Shown: one piece after another, positions 37,249 to 47,500 of the stretch
Position numbering within the stretch: the first letter of the stretch is position 1
Layout: the number at the start of each line of letters is the position of its first letter
Origin: Endomychus coccineus
Lineage: Eukaryota; Arthropoda; Insecta; Coleoptera; Endomychidae
Direction of reading: 5' to 3'
DNA length: 64,000 nucleotides
NCBI GenBank assembly: GCA_958510875.1
Contig: OY294070.1
Location: 44,034,306 to 44,098,305 of the forward strand
Notes under the pieces: generated by a model
What the model saw: only the letters and a program-made list of their open reading frames with translations
What the model was told of the DNA's origin: nothing
Databases searched by the model: none
Translations under genes and position numbers: made by a program

Positions 37249-38220
37249 ACCTCGAAGTAATCCACCGGTGGAATTTCGTTCCAACAAATTTCACTCGAGA
37301 TAAAACTGTTCCAATCCTCGAACGAAAATTACGTTCAAAGTTTTTGCAGCTCGAAGAAATCCACCGGTGAGATTTCGTTTCGACAATCGATCGTTCGACG
37401 AGAGATTCTAGGCGGACAAAGTTTGTTCATCAGAAAATATATTACGATTTCATTTCTCGAACGAGAGTTACGTTCAAAGTTTTTGTAGCTCGAAGAAATC
37501 TACCGGTGGAATTTCGTTTCAACAATCAATCGTTCGACGAGAGATTCTAGACAGACAAAGTTTGTTCATCATAAAATAATTTACGATTTCATTTCTCGAA
37601 CGAGAGTTACGTTCAAAGTTTTTGTAGCTCGAAGAAATCCACCGGTGGAATTTCGTTTCAACAACCAATCGTTCGACGAGAGATTCTAGGTGGACAACGT
37701 TTGTTCATCAGAAAATATTTTACGATTTCATTTCTCGAACGAGAGTTACGTTCAAAGTTTTTGCAGCTCGAAGAAATCCACCGGTGAGATTTCGTTCCAA
37801 CAAATTTTACTCGATATAAAACTGCTTTTCGATAACGCTCGTGTGCATGACAAGGAACATATGAACGAAAGTTACGTTCGGAAAGAGACACGATCGATAC
37901 GTTGACTATGATTCGTTTGAAGCGAAAAGTCACGCAACAAAATTCCGAATTGTAGAAGTTGATCGGTGACACATTTATCCGACCAAATTTCTCGACAAGA
38001 AAATATTTTACAATTTCATCTCTCGAATAAGCGTAACGTTGAGAACGAAGAACGATCGATGCGTTGACTACTACCGTCTTGTCTAGCGATACGTCCTGAA
38101 AGTCGTTCGGTGAGACATCCAACAGATGAATTTCGTTCACCAGACAATATTCTACAAATTTATTCCTCGAACGATGATTACGTTCAAAATGAGAAACGAG
38201 CGATACGTTGATCACTATTC
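37249..38220. repeat. hr-like repeat block, unit 10
   Basis: This is a standard five-core block. Confidence 0.85.
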
Positions 38221-38483
38221 TTTCAGAGCGATGGGTCATGCAGCAAAATTGCGAACCGTTCGTTAGAAGTGAAATTACATCGAAAATATAAAACATTCCT
38301 TGATACACGGAAGGATATATTTCAAGAACCATTTTCCATACCACAAACGAATACGGCTGCATATTTCCGTTTTCTTCCTTTACAATGCAGTGCATATATA
38401 TATGTTCCCAAGTAACGTACGGTTCAGTTCGCAATCGTAGTTTGTACGACATCGTTCGACCAAATCGATCATAATACCGTAAT

Positions 38484-38894
38484 ATGTCAGATAAAAACGA
38501 AAAATTATTGTCCGGTGTGACAGCTAGTGAACAATCCAAAAAACGTGAGATACGGTGGAGACCGCTGGAAAGAACATGCGAAGCGATGGAGGATTGTGCA
38601 GTTCGCAATCGTAGTTTGTACGACATCGTTCGACCAAATCGATCATTCTACCGTAACATTACAGATAAAAACAAAAAATTGTTGTCCGGTGTGACAGCTA
38701 GTGAACAATCCAAAAAACGTGAGGTACGTTGGAGACCGCTGGAAAGAACATGCGAAGCGATGGAGGATTGGTCGGACCTCTACGATGCCATCTGGCGACA
38801 ACTCGAGTATGAAGAGAATTATGACAAATATGAGCTAGAAGAATATGAATTTCAACAATTTTGTGAAAAATGGCTGGGAGAAGACAGTAAATAA
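38484..38894 (+). CDS. Gene A, copy 10 (last in array)
   Basis: This is a standard two-module, 136-aa copy sharing the TTG silent variant with copy 9. No A copy follows B copy 11, so the array ends within a unit. Confidence 0.72.
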   Translation: MSDKNEKLLSGVTASEQSKKREIRWRPLERTCEAMEDCAVRNRSLYDIVRPNRSFYRNITDKNKKLLSGVTASEQSKKREVRWRPLERTCEAMEDWSDLYDAIWRQLEYEENYDKYELEEYEFQQFCEKWLGEDSK

Positions 38895-39527
38895 AAATAT
38901 TATATCTACTGTATTGTTTATATTTTCACCTGTCCCACTATGCAATTCCAATTTTGCTACTAAGATTCGATAGAATTTCTTTCTCGCACGAGAGTAACGT
39001 TCAGAACGAGAAACGATTGATACGTTGACTATCGTTCTTTCTAGCAACGAGTCATTGAAGTCATTCGATGACAAATCCAACAGACGAATTTCGTTCACCA
39101 AACAATATCCTACAATTCCATTTCTCGAACGATATGTTGACTACGATTCGTTTAGTAGCCAAGTTCTCTCCGAACGAAAGTTACGTTTCGACATAGGAAC
39201 GAGTGATACATTGACAATTATCCGTTTCAATTTACAATTTCATTTCTTGAACGAGAACTACGTTCAGAAACAAGAACGATTGATGCGGTCGGTGAAAAAT
39301 TTGGACGACAAAATTTCTTGACAAGAAAATATTTTACAATTTCATTCCTCGAACGAGAGTAACGTTCAACTTTTCATCAAACGACTTCAACGATTCGGAA
39401 TTTTGCTGCGCATCAGTTGTTCCTCCTCCAGACGTCGACAGCAATATAAAGAGAACGTGATCACGAAGCCACTAGTGCGATTCGACACATCAGATAGATA
39501 TTACGATAGTTGGAACATAAAACCGAT

Positions 39528-40847
39528 ATGCAGGTATCGCTGCCGTCATCGTCTACCGGGACCTACCAGAACAAACGTTGCAGTCACGTAACGGAACGAG
39601 TTTTTCGTCCGCTACAAGAAGTGCCGATCGATATCAAAAAAAAAGTTACGAGGGTGAAATATAACTTGAAAAATTTCGTAATTGAGATTTTGCACGGTCG
39701 TGGTATACAATTATATCATAAAGATATGCGATTTTCTTTCAATGTCGTCGATGCGTATATTTGTGGATGGGAAATGTATCTTTTTCTAACCAATTTCGAG
39801 TCGTCACAACATCCATCGATATCATCGTTACCATCGATATCGTCTTCGTCAGCAGCGACGGTGTGTTTATCAAGCGAAGTTGCTAACATCGTTGACTACA
39901 TCAGTTTTATGAGGTGTACTTTTTTTCAAAGTTTGTTGTATATCGATAATTTTTTTGAAAGTTTGTTGCATATCGATGTGTTTTACAATCGATCGGCAAT
40001 CATATACGCTCTGATATTCCGAGCGTTTAACGACGATAGTTCGTCATTACACGATTTGTTGCAGTGTGACTCGGACATCGACATCGTTGTCATGTGCTTC
40101 AGACATATGTTCACGGAACACACGTATTACAAAATTAGTTTGCCGCATTTACTCGATAATCTCACAGCATTGAAAACGAAAAATTACTTGACGGATGTAC
40201 GTCATGTTCGTAAACTGATTATGACATTTGTTCCTTATTGCTCGGCCGATCACACGAAAATTAAATTCGATAGCAATGTCACCTATCGAAAAATTGCGAC
40301 TATCGCCGTTATATTTTTGTTGGCCACTCATAATAGCCTGCAATCGAACGAAGAAGATGTTAATTTTCTGGAGGAATTGAAATTACATTGCTATCGCAAT
40401 GATCGGTGTTCGATTTTTACAGCAATTTCGTTGTTGTATCCGTTTATATCGAGTCCTCATCCATCGATCGACTCCCCACTGTATTACATTATCAATTCGA
40501 GAACCGATTCCGCAAACCATCTCAATGAGCGTACACGACACATTTATTTGCTGTTGCGTGAGAGAACTAGGTCGACTGGGTTCTTCGAATTTTTTGTAGA
40601 TTCGACGGTATCGCCGAGATCATTGAAAATGTTGGCATTACGATTTATTTTCACAAATCAGCATCTGATGTTTATTTTTTGCAAATACTATATCAATCGG
40701 TTAGAGCTGAATCATGAGATTCGTCACGCGTACGATCGATACGGCATATTAAAGTACGATCTGGTTGGCCGACTCATCGACAAAATTGAAAAAACGTTCG
40801 TCAGGAATCGTGTTCGGCCATCGACACAATCGAATTTGAAAGTGTGA
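39528..40847 (+). CDS. Gene B, copy 11 (last in array)
   Basis: This is an intact 439-aa copy with a private Leu-to-Ser change at residue 435, four residues from the stop. The array leaves its regular pattern about 250 bp after this gene, inside the next hr block. Confidence 0.78.
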   Translation: MQVSLPSSSTGTYQNKRCSHVTERVFRPLQEVPIDIKKKVTRVKYNLKNFVIEILHGRGIQLYHKDMRFSFNVVDAYICGWEMYLFLTNFESSQHPSISSLPSISSSSAATVCLSSEVANIVDYISFMRCTFFQSLLYIDNFFESLLHIDVFYNRSAIIYALIFRAFNDDSSSLHDLLQCDSDIDIVVMCFRHMFTEHTYYKISLPHLLDNLTALKTKNYLTDVRHVRKLIMTFVPYCSADHTKIKFDSNVTYRKIATIAVIFLLATHNSLQSNEEDVNFLEELKLHCYRNDRCSIFTAISLLYPFISSPHPSIDSPLYYIINSRTDSANHLNERTRHIYLLLRERTRSTGFFEFFVDSTVSPRSLKMLALRFIFTNQHLMFIFCKYYINRLELNHEIRHAYDRYGILKYDLVGRLIDKIEKTFVRNRVRPSTQSNLKV

Positions 40848-40947
40848 AATTTATTAATAAAAATATATTCTCAAATGTTTTTGTTTTATTCTCCGTAATT
40901 GCAGTGATCCGATACATCACAGGGTCGTCAGTTCAAAAGATAACCGA

Positions 40948-42020
40948 ACCTCGAAGTAATCCACCGGTGGAATTTCGTTCCAACAAATTTCACTCGAGAT
41001 AAAACTGTTCCAATCCTCGAACGAAAATTACGTTCAAAGTTTTTGCAGCTCGAAGAAATCCACCGGTGAGATTTCGTTTCGACAATCGATCGTTCGACGA
41101 GAGATTCTAGGCGGACAAAGTTTGTTCATCAGAAAATATTTTACGATTTCATTTCTCGAACGAGAGTTACGTTCAAAGTTTTTGTAGCTCGAAGAAATCC
41201 ACCGGTGGAATTTCGTTCCAACAAATTTCACTGGAGACAAAACTGTTTCATTCCTCGAACGAGAGTTACGTTAAAAGTTTTTGCAGCTCGAAGAAATCCA
41301 CCGGTGAGATTTCGTTTCAACAAATTTCACTCGAGACAAAACTGTTTCATTCCTCGAACGAGAGTTACGTTAAAAGTTTTTGCAGCTCGAAGAAATCCAC
41401 CGGTGAGATTTCGTTTCAACAAATTTCACTCGAGACAAAACTGTCTCATTCTTCGAACTAGAGTTACGTTAAAAGTTGTTACAGCTCGAAGAAATCCACC
41501 GGTGGAATTTCATTTCAACAAATTTCACTCGAGACAAAACTGTTTCATTCGTCGAACGAGAGTTACGTTAAAAGTTTTTACAGCTCGAAGAAATCCACCG
41601 GTGAGATTTCGTTTCAACAATCAATCGTTCGACGAGAGATTCTAGGCGGACAAAGTTTATTCATCAGAAAATATTTTACGATTTCATTTTTCGAACGAGA
41701 GTTGCGTTCAAAGTTTTTGTAGCTCGAAGAAATCCGCCGGTGAAATTTCGTTGCAACAAATTTTACTCGATATAAAACTGTTTCTCGATGAAGAGAGTAC
41801 GCCTGACGAGGAACATATGCTGGTTTTGATATTCCATCTATGAGAAAGAAACCTGGTCGACAAAGTTTGTTAATCAAAAAATATTTTAAAAATTCATTTC
41901 TCGAACGAGAGTTACGTTCAAAGTTTTTGCAGCTCGAAGAAATTTGCCGGTGAAATTTCGTTCCAACAAATTTTACTCGATATAAAACTGCTTCTCCATA
42001 ACGCTAGTGTGCATGACGAG
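40948..42020. repeat. hr-like block between the array and the Fanzor gene
   Basis: Cores at 40963, 41062, 41201, 41300, 41399, 41498 and 41597 are spaced 99, 139 and then four times 99 bp. Degenerate GCCGGT cores follow near 41,735 and 41,946. The 99-bp repeats give a 33-aa repetitive open frame on the + strand (41,205-41,645), which I treat as a by-product. The block continues, decaying, into the upstream region of the Fanzor gene. Confidence 0.85.
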
Positions 42021-42298
42021 GAACATATGCTGGTTTAGAAATTCTTACACGTTGAAATCGTTCGATGAAAAGCTCGACCGACAAAGTTTGTTCCTCATAA
42101 AATATTTGTAGAAATAGGAACGACTGGTCCGTTGGCAACTCTATCTTTTCTATCGATGTGTAATAAAATTATGCATCGTTGAAGTCGTCAGATGATGAAT
42201 TTTGTTCGGTAGTGGATATGTTCGATTCTATTTCGTACATGTAAAATACGTTCGGAACGAGGAACGACCGCTACGTTAACGCCCACCACTCGCGAGCG

Positions 42299-42333
42299 TA
42301 TAAATACGGCTGCGGCACAGATGTCTATTCAGT
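42299..42333 (+). promoter_or_regulatory. Fanzor core promoter
   Basis: TATAAATA at 42299-42306 is followed 32 bases later by TCAGT (A at 42331), just before the ATG at 42344. The same box, spacing, leader and about 90 bases of coding start are found again at 48,106-48,240 in front of a different gene. Confidence 0.8.
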
Positions 42334-42343
42334 TTCAGTCGAC

Positions 42344-44310
42344 ATGCCATGTAAAACATGTGGTGGATTAGACCACAGTCGCGCATCTTCGGCCAAATGT
42401 GCAAATCGAATATTGAAGCAAAAACATAGATTCAGCACGGTAAATACTTGTACCGAGACGTTCACGATAAAACGCGGTTTTCGTAAGTTTTGCAGACGTC
42501 CAGAGTTACGACAGCGAATCGAGGATGACGTTTTGGAAATTTCTCAATTGACCATCGAAGCATCGCTCTATGTCAGTTTTCATTATACGAAATTGTTACA
42601 TCGGAACGAATTTCCAATCGGACAGTTTTCCATCAGTCACCTACAAGATTTCTACTACCATCTTCAGGGCAAACGACAAAAAAAAGAACGCGTTGCGTTG
42701 GACGAAGAATATTTCGCTATGCGGCCAGACAAAACGTTATTATACGACGGCCGATTACGATCCTTCCTCATTAACTCCTGTGTCAAGCAACACGAAACCA
42801 ACATGAAAAATTGTATCACGGTCCATTTTTACGATCGACTCGTCCGGTATTTCTATGAAAAATACAAGAAAGAGTGTGATCGAAAACGCTACGAATGGAA
42901 GACGATAGTTTACGACGAATTGTTCGCCTTCGTTCCACGTCACGTTGCCCACAGCCGAGAAGTTGCAGAATTTCTGGAAGATTTTCGATTCGACTATCAC
43001 AAGAAATTCATTAATGTCGAAAATGACTGGTGGAGTTTGGTACCGATCACTTTCGAGCTGGGACGATGGTTCGAAGAGAGAAAGTTAAAATCCTTTTCGG
43101 CGTTTCCTATATTTTCGTCTGGCCGAAAACATTTGCTTTACAACGCTATGGCGTTGAAAGAATTATTGAGTAGTGCAAAATTGCTACCGAACAAAACTAC
43201 CGCTCTCGTGTTTAGGACGGAAACTCCAAAATATTGGTGGCAATATTTCGATCTATCTCGCTCAGTTTACGGCAAATTCGACGACACAACTATGCAGATC
43301 GATCCCCACAAGCAGCGGACTTCATTTGCCATGAGTTTTTCCACTAACGGAATCGATTGCTCCATCATGATGAATAGATATGAGCGATCAACAATTCAAC
43401 AACCGCAGAAGAAGAAGCGAAAGAAGACTAACGTACAACCAGAGACTACAGTGGCTAGTTTAGTTTTACTAAATATTTGGGAATCGATCCGGGGGTCGTT
43501 AACTATATCGGTGCGTGCTATATCGATAAGGAAACTCGAACAGAAACCAATTTCGTGTTAAAATCGGCCACGTTCAAGGAACATTTCTGTAAAGAACGTG
43601 CTCGACGACGTAAACGAAGAAAAATGTCGAGAAACTTTGAAAAACGCCTGCTTGAATATCGCGAAAGTACAAACAGAAAAAAAGGATTAACTATTTCGCC
43701 GAAATGTGGTTCTAATTTCAACTATCACGTGGAGTACATTCTGTACAGACTGAATTTCTTATCATCCAGTTGCGAAATTTACGCTACGCGGAAATATATG
43801 CGCTTGGACTGGGACTCGTACATTTCACGTCGTAAAGCAGAGGATAAGGTGGTAAATCAGTTATTGCCCGTCAACGATCATAATTCCGTGTTAGTTTGCT
43901 TCGGTGATGGAACACTGGAAAAAAATTTCAGTTATGGCAGAAATAAAAAACCCGCCGTCGAAATGCTCAAACGAGCATTTCATCGTCGACGTGATAAATG
44001 TCAAGTTATATGTGTGGATGAGTATCTGACTACACAATCTTGCTCGAAATGTTTCGATAGAATGCCTTTGCCTCCCAAAAACACGAATATAAATAGAGAC
44101 GATACGAAGCGACGACGACGTCACGATCATAGATTTCAAATTTGCCAAAAATGTAAAATCACGTGGAATCGTGACGTCAATGCTGCGCGTAACATAATTT
44201 TCGTTGGTTTGGAGTTAATCGATTATCGTTGCAAAACGCCGGATAAATTTGTTCGTCTGGCGGAATTTCAAAATTATGTTTCAGATAAGGGTGAAATTCG
44301 TATCTCATGA
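42344..44310 (+). CDS. Zinc-knuckle Fanzor-type (TnpB-like) nuclease, frame break near 43,470
   Basis: This is a eukaryotic TnpB-like protein; characterised Fanzors are RNA-guided DNA nucleases. The front part (42,344 to about 43,470, roughly 375 codons) starts with a C-x2-C-x4-H-x7-C zinc knuckle (C3, C6, H11, C19), has Fanzor-like features such as RTSFAMSFSTNGIDCSIM, and a KKKRKK nuclear-signal-like run. The back part, in another frame (from about 43,450 to 44,310), carries the RuvC-like domain: GIDPG with Asp at 43,486, FGDG, DEYLTT with Glu at about 44,020, and WNRDVNAARN with Asp at about 44,173, plus CSKC and CQKC of the zinc ribbon. All three acidic residues and four cysteines are present. 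The two frames overlap at 43,450-43,561. A one-base change, a frameshift or a missed intron could explain the break; I see no clear slippery site or intron. Confidence 0.85.
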
Positions 44311-44337
44311 CGGTCACGTTGGCCGTAAATGGGTCAC
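44290..44337 (+). ncRNA. Conserved Fanzor 3' tail: candidate guide-RNA region and element end
   Basis: About 45 bases around and beyond the Fanzor stop (GTGAAATT, TATCTCATGA, GTCACGTTGG) recur beside two other Fanzor relics, at 47,940-47,985 on the minus strand and 56,651-56,695. Conservation beyond the stop codon is expected if this is the element's right end and the source of the guide RNA, as in TnpB and Fanzor elements. B-like sequence begins right after, near 44,337. No structure was computed. Confidence 0.4.
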
Positions 44338-45002
44338 GTCACGTTCGTAAACTGGTTATGACATTTATTCCTTATTGCTCGGCCGATCACACGAAAATTA
44401 AATTCGATAGCAATGTCACCCATCGAAAAATTGCGACTGTCGCCGTTATATTTTTATTAGCCCATCATAATAACGTAAAATCGAATGAAGAAGATGTTAA
44501 TTTTTTGGAGGAGTTGAAATTACATTGTCATCGCAACAGTTTCTGTTCGATTTTTATAGCGATTTCATTGTTGTATCCATTTATCTCTACCCCTTGCCCA
44601 TTGATCGACGCCCCATTGTATTACGGAATCCATTCCATCGAGAATCGTACACGACATATTCGTGAGAGAATTGGAATGGATGATTTTTTCGTACATTTGA
44701 CGAAATCACCGAGAACGTTGAAAATGTTGGCGCTACGAACCGTTTTCACAAATCAGCATTTGATGTTTATTTTTTGTAATGATTATATCAACCGGTTAGC
44801 TCTGGATCCGGAAATTTATCACGTGTACGATCGCTATCATATACTGAAGTACGATTTGGTCAACAAACTCATGGACGAGATAGAAAAAACATTCACCAGA
44901 TCGGAACGTACGATTAAATTTCATTTATCAGAAAACGTTCGTAACAAAAAGTACCGTCTTCTTGGTGATATACAAAAGAAATGGAGGTGGTTGTCGCGTT
45001 GA
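44307..45002 (+). pseudogene. B-like gene, 5' half missing, joined to the Fanzor tail
   Basis: From about 44,337 the sequence matches the second half of gene B (HVRKLVMTFIPYCSADHTK onward) at clear but reduced identity. The first half is absent. The open frame begins with an ATG that overlaps the Fanzor stop (ATGA at 44,307-44,310), so its first ten codons are Fanzor tail rather than B sequence. The C-terminus also differs from B and runs into the leader region of the next B paralog. The likely history is insertion of a Fanzor element with loss of the 5' part. The frame is open for 231 aa, so a truncated product is possible. Confidence 0.7.
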
Positions 45003-45091
45003 CAGTGATATAAAGAAAAAGTGATTCCGGAACCACCAGTGCGATTCGACACGTCGGATAGATATTACGATAGTTGGAACATAAAATCGAT

Positions 45092-46285
45092 ATGCAGGTG
45101 TCGCTGCCGTCATCGTCCACGGAGAACTACCAGAACGAACGTTACAGTTATGCTACGGAACGTGTTTTTCGTCCACTACGAGAAGTGCCGATCGATATTC
45201 GAGAAAAAATCATGCGGGTGCTACATAAGCTGGGAACTTTCGTGCTTTCGATTTACGTGGATCGCGATAGACCATTATGTCATGATAACATGCGATTTTA
45301 TTTGAATATTAGCGATGCGTATATTTGTGCGTGGGAAATGTGTCTCTTTCTAACTAATTTCGAGTCGTCGCGACAATCATCGATATCGTCTTCGACAGCA
45401 GCAATGAAGTATTCATCAACCGAAGTTGCATCTAACATGGTCGACTACATCAATTTTATAAGGCGTAATTTTTTTCGAAGTTTGTTGTATATCGATGCGT
45501 TTTCCAATCGATCGACTATAATATACGCTCTGATAATCCGAGCGTATAACGACGACGATTCGGCATTACACGATTTGTTGCAATGTGATTCGGACATTGA
45601 CATCGTTGTCATGTGCTTTGAACATATGTTTACGGAACCCACATTTTACAAAATTCAGTTGCGATCGTTACTTGATAATCTGAGAGAATTAAAAATAAAA
45701 ACTTACTTGACGGAATTATGTCATGTGCGTAAATTGATGATGACATTCGTTCGTTTTTGTTCGGCTGATCACACGAAAATTAAGTTCTATAGTAATCCAA
45801 TTTATCGCAAAATCGCAACTGTCGCCGTTATATTTTTGTTGGCCACTCATAATAATCTGCAGTCGAACGAAGATGTTAATTTTTTGGAGGACTTGAAAGT
45901 ACACTGCTATCGCAATAATTTCTGTTCGATTTTCATAGCAATTTCATTACTGTATCCTTTCATCGCCGCCCCACTGTATTACGGAATCGCCGTCAACAAT
46001 CGTACACAACACATTCGTGAGAGAATTGGAACGACTGATCTTTTCGAATTTTTCGTACACTTGACGAAATCACCGAGAACGTTGAAAATGTTGGCATTAC
46101 GAACTGTTTTCTCACATCAGCATCTGATTTGTATTTTTTTCAAATACTATGTGGATCGGTTGGCTCTGGATCCGGAAATTCATCGTGCCTACGATCGCTA
46201 TAACATATTGAAATTCGAGTTGGTCGGCAGATTGATGGACGAAATCGAGAAAACGTTCGCCAGGAATCGTAGTCGGCCATCTTAA
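45092..46285 (+). CDS. Diverged single-copy B paralog, 397 aa
   Basis: This is a full-length homologue of the array's B protein, with the first ATG at 45,092 (MQVSLPSSSTE) preceded by the conserved TATAAAG box near 45,012. It lacks part of the Ser-rich loop and some short segments and is about two-thirds identical by eye. Well-kept parts include LHDLLQCDSDIDIVVMCF and the HVRKL to VIFLLATHN stretch. An AATAAA lies at about 46,313, some 28 bases after the stop. Its conservation across so much divergence is the best evidence that the B frame encodes a working protein. Function is unknown. Confidence 0.8.
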   Translation: MQVSLPSSSTENYQNERYSYATERVFRPLREVPIDIREKIMRVLHKLGTFVLSIYVDRDRPLCHDNMRFYLNISDAYICAWEMCLFLTNFESSRQSSISSSTAAMKYSSTEVASNMVDYINFIRRNFFRSLLYIDAFSNRSTIIYALIIRAYNDDDSALHDLLQCDSDIDIVVMCFEHMFTEPTFYKIQLRSLLDNLRELKIKTYLTELCHVRKLMMTFVRFCSADHTKIKFYSNPIYRKIATVAVIFLLATHNNLQSNEDVNFLEDLKVHCYRNNFCSIFIAISLLYPFIAAPLYYGIAVNNRTQHIRERIGTTDLFEFFVHLTKSPRTLKMLALRTVFSHQHLICIFFKYYVDRLALDPEIHRAYDRYNILKFELVGRLMDEIEKTFARNRSRPS

Positions 46286-46409
46286 CCGCAAGGAAAAAAG
46301 TGTAAATTATTTGAATAAAATTATTGATATAATTGTCTCGTTTATTTCTTGTTTTACCATTGAAACTAATCGGGAGGATAATTACTGACACCGTGAGACG
46401 AGCTCACTA

Positions 46410-46562
46410 ATGGTGGAACTTCCAAATCCTGACCATTTTCAAGTGTATGTAGTGTATTACCATACATTTCATAAAATTACTAAATCTGTGGATGAGGCAG
46501 GTTTAACCCATTTAGAGGTAACACGTTCTGTTATGTGTGTATTTGTTGAAAAGCATCTGTGA
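46410..46562 (+). CDS. Small open frame, 50 aa, uncertain
   Basis: An ATG-started frame of 50 codons (MVELPNPDHFQVYVVYYH at its start). Part of it (ITKSVDEAG) reappears in altered form near 52,443-52,480, so it may be a fragment of a repeated element rather than a gene. No promoter was identified. Confidence 0.2.
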   Translation: MVELPNPDHFQVYVVYYHTFHKITKSVDEAGLTHLEVTRSVMCVFVEKHL

Positions 46563-46599
46563 GACACGTTTCCACGTTATAAAACTCTGAATCGTTAAA

Positions 46600-46980
46600 A
46601 CTGTTCAACGAGAATCTCGACCGACAGAGTATGTTCCTCATAAAATATTTTACATTTTAATTTCTCGAATAAGAATTACGTGCAGAAATAGGAACGAATG
46701 GTACGTTGGCAACTCTAGCTTTTCTACGTCGTAAATCAGAAGATAAGGTGGTAAATCAGTTATTGCCCGCTGAAGATGATGATGATTCCGTGTTGGTTTG
46801 TTTTGGAGATGGAACACCGGAAAAAGATTTCAGTTATGACAGGAATAAAAAACTCGCCGTCGAAATGCTCAAACAAGCGTTTCATCGTCGATATCTTGCT
46901 TGAAATGTTTCGGTAAAATGCCTTTGCCACCAAAACACATCGTCATGAAACTCTAAAATATTGGTGGAAAAATCGTTTAT
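46600..46980 (+). pseudogene. Fanzor relic 2, internally deleted and rearranged
   Basis: Upstream-type sequence shared with 42,050-42,160 (GTTGGCAACTCTA) is joined at about 46,724 directly to the RuvC part of Fanzor (RRKSEDKVVNQLLP). Most of the coding region is missing. About 43 bases that would encode the DEYLTT segment are also missing, and the frame ends at a TGA near 46,901. A short piece matching an internal, more upstream part of the gene (near 43,217) follows at 46,949-46,970, out of order. Confidence 0.75.
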
Positions 46981-47260
46981 TCAGCAAAAAGATATATGTT
47001 TATTACAATTTGTGTCATACATTGCAATTTCACACTCCTAGTTTCACAAGATGAATCTTGTTCGTGACTGATATTACACCCTAAAACGTCGTGGAAATCA
47101 TCGAAAGTGAATTCACTTTTATGCGAGTAATGCAAATCGGTTGTGACAACAGTACAGGTGAACATGCGCTTACGCGAAGGTATTCGAAACATGTCATAGT
47201 GTATATACTTTCCGCACGTTCTGCCGGTCAGTGTGTACCACTCGATCGGCGGAAATGGGA
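46977..47260 (-). pseudogene. C-terminal fragment of the zinc-knuckle/DEDD-like family
   Basis: Ninety-odd codons match the last part of the 426-aa protein at 49,401-50,681 (IEWYTLTGRTCGKY onward) with high identity. There is no ATG and no N-terminal part. Its TAA overlaps AATAAA, as in the intact gene. It lies back to back with Fanzor relic 2. Confidence 0.75.
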
Positions 47261-47367
47261 GCGCCAAAATATAGCTTTATAAGCATCGACTGAAAGGACT
47301 TGATCAGTAGAGTGCAGCCGCTTTGTATTAGATATATCTGTAGGTGTAGAAATAATTTTCACATTCT

Positions 47368-47375
47368 ATATATAC
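47368..47375 (+). promoter_or_regulatory. TATA box of the GNAT-like gene
   Basis: TATATATA lies 133 bases before the ATG of the next gene, in a region without other features. It is a candidate core promoter only. Confidence 0.4.
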
Positions 47376-47500
47376 AAGGCGGAAATTTCGCGTATAAGTC
47401 GATACAAACGATCGCAAATTTCCAAAAGTTTTGTGTTTCCGACACGGTACAAGGTAGTTTTGGATAATTTCCAGTTCGTTTGGAAATCTCAATATAAGTC

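Larger units (their letters stand above)
1..40950 (+). repeat. Tandem array of two-gene A-B units
   Basis: Genes A and B alternate on the + strand eleven times, with the first A cut by the window edge. B start-to-start distances are 3,560, 3,699, 3,699, 4,451, 4,451, 4,134 and then 3,699 four times. The 3,560/3,699 difference is one 139-bp hr repeat. The longer central units (A4 to A6) have expanded hr blocks, and A4 and A5 each carry one extra 174-bp A module. Copies are nearly identical apart from single-base changes private to one copy. This points to recent amplification by unequal exchange, gene conversion or replication-linked duplication. Copy number in the real molecule may differ from the assembly. 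Confidence 0.97.

Noticed and set aside
1..40950. CRISPR array
   Set aside because: Repeats are kilobase gene units and 99/139-bp blocks without short repeats and unique spacers.
43440..43570. Programmed frameshift in the Fanzor gene
   Set aside because: I found no clear slippery heptamer in the overlap and no evident stem; a plain one-base difference or an error is simpler.
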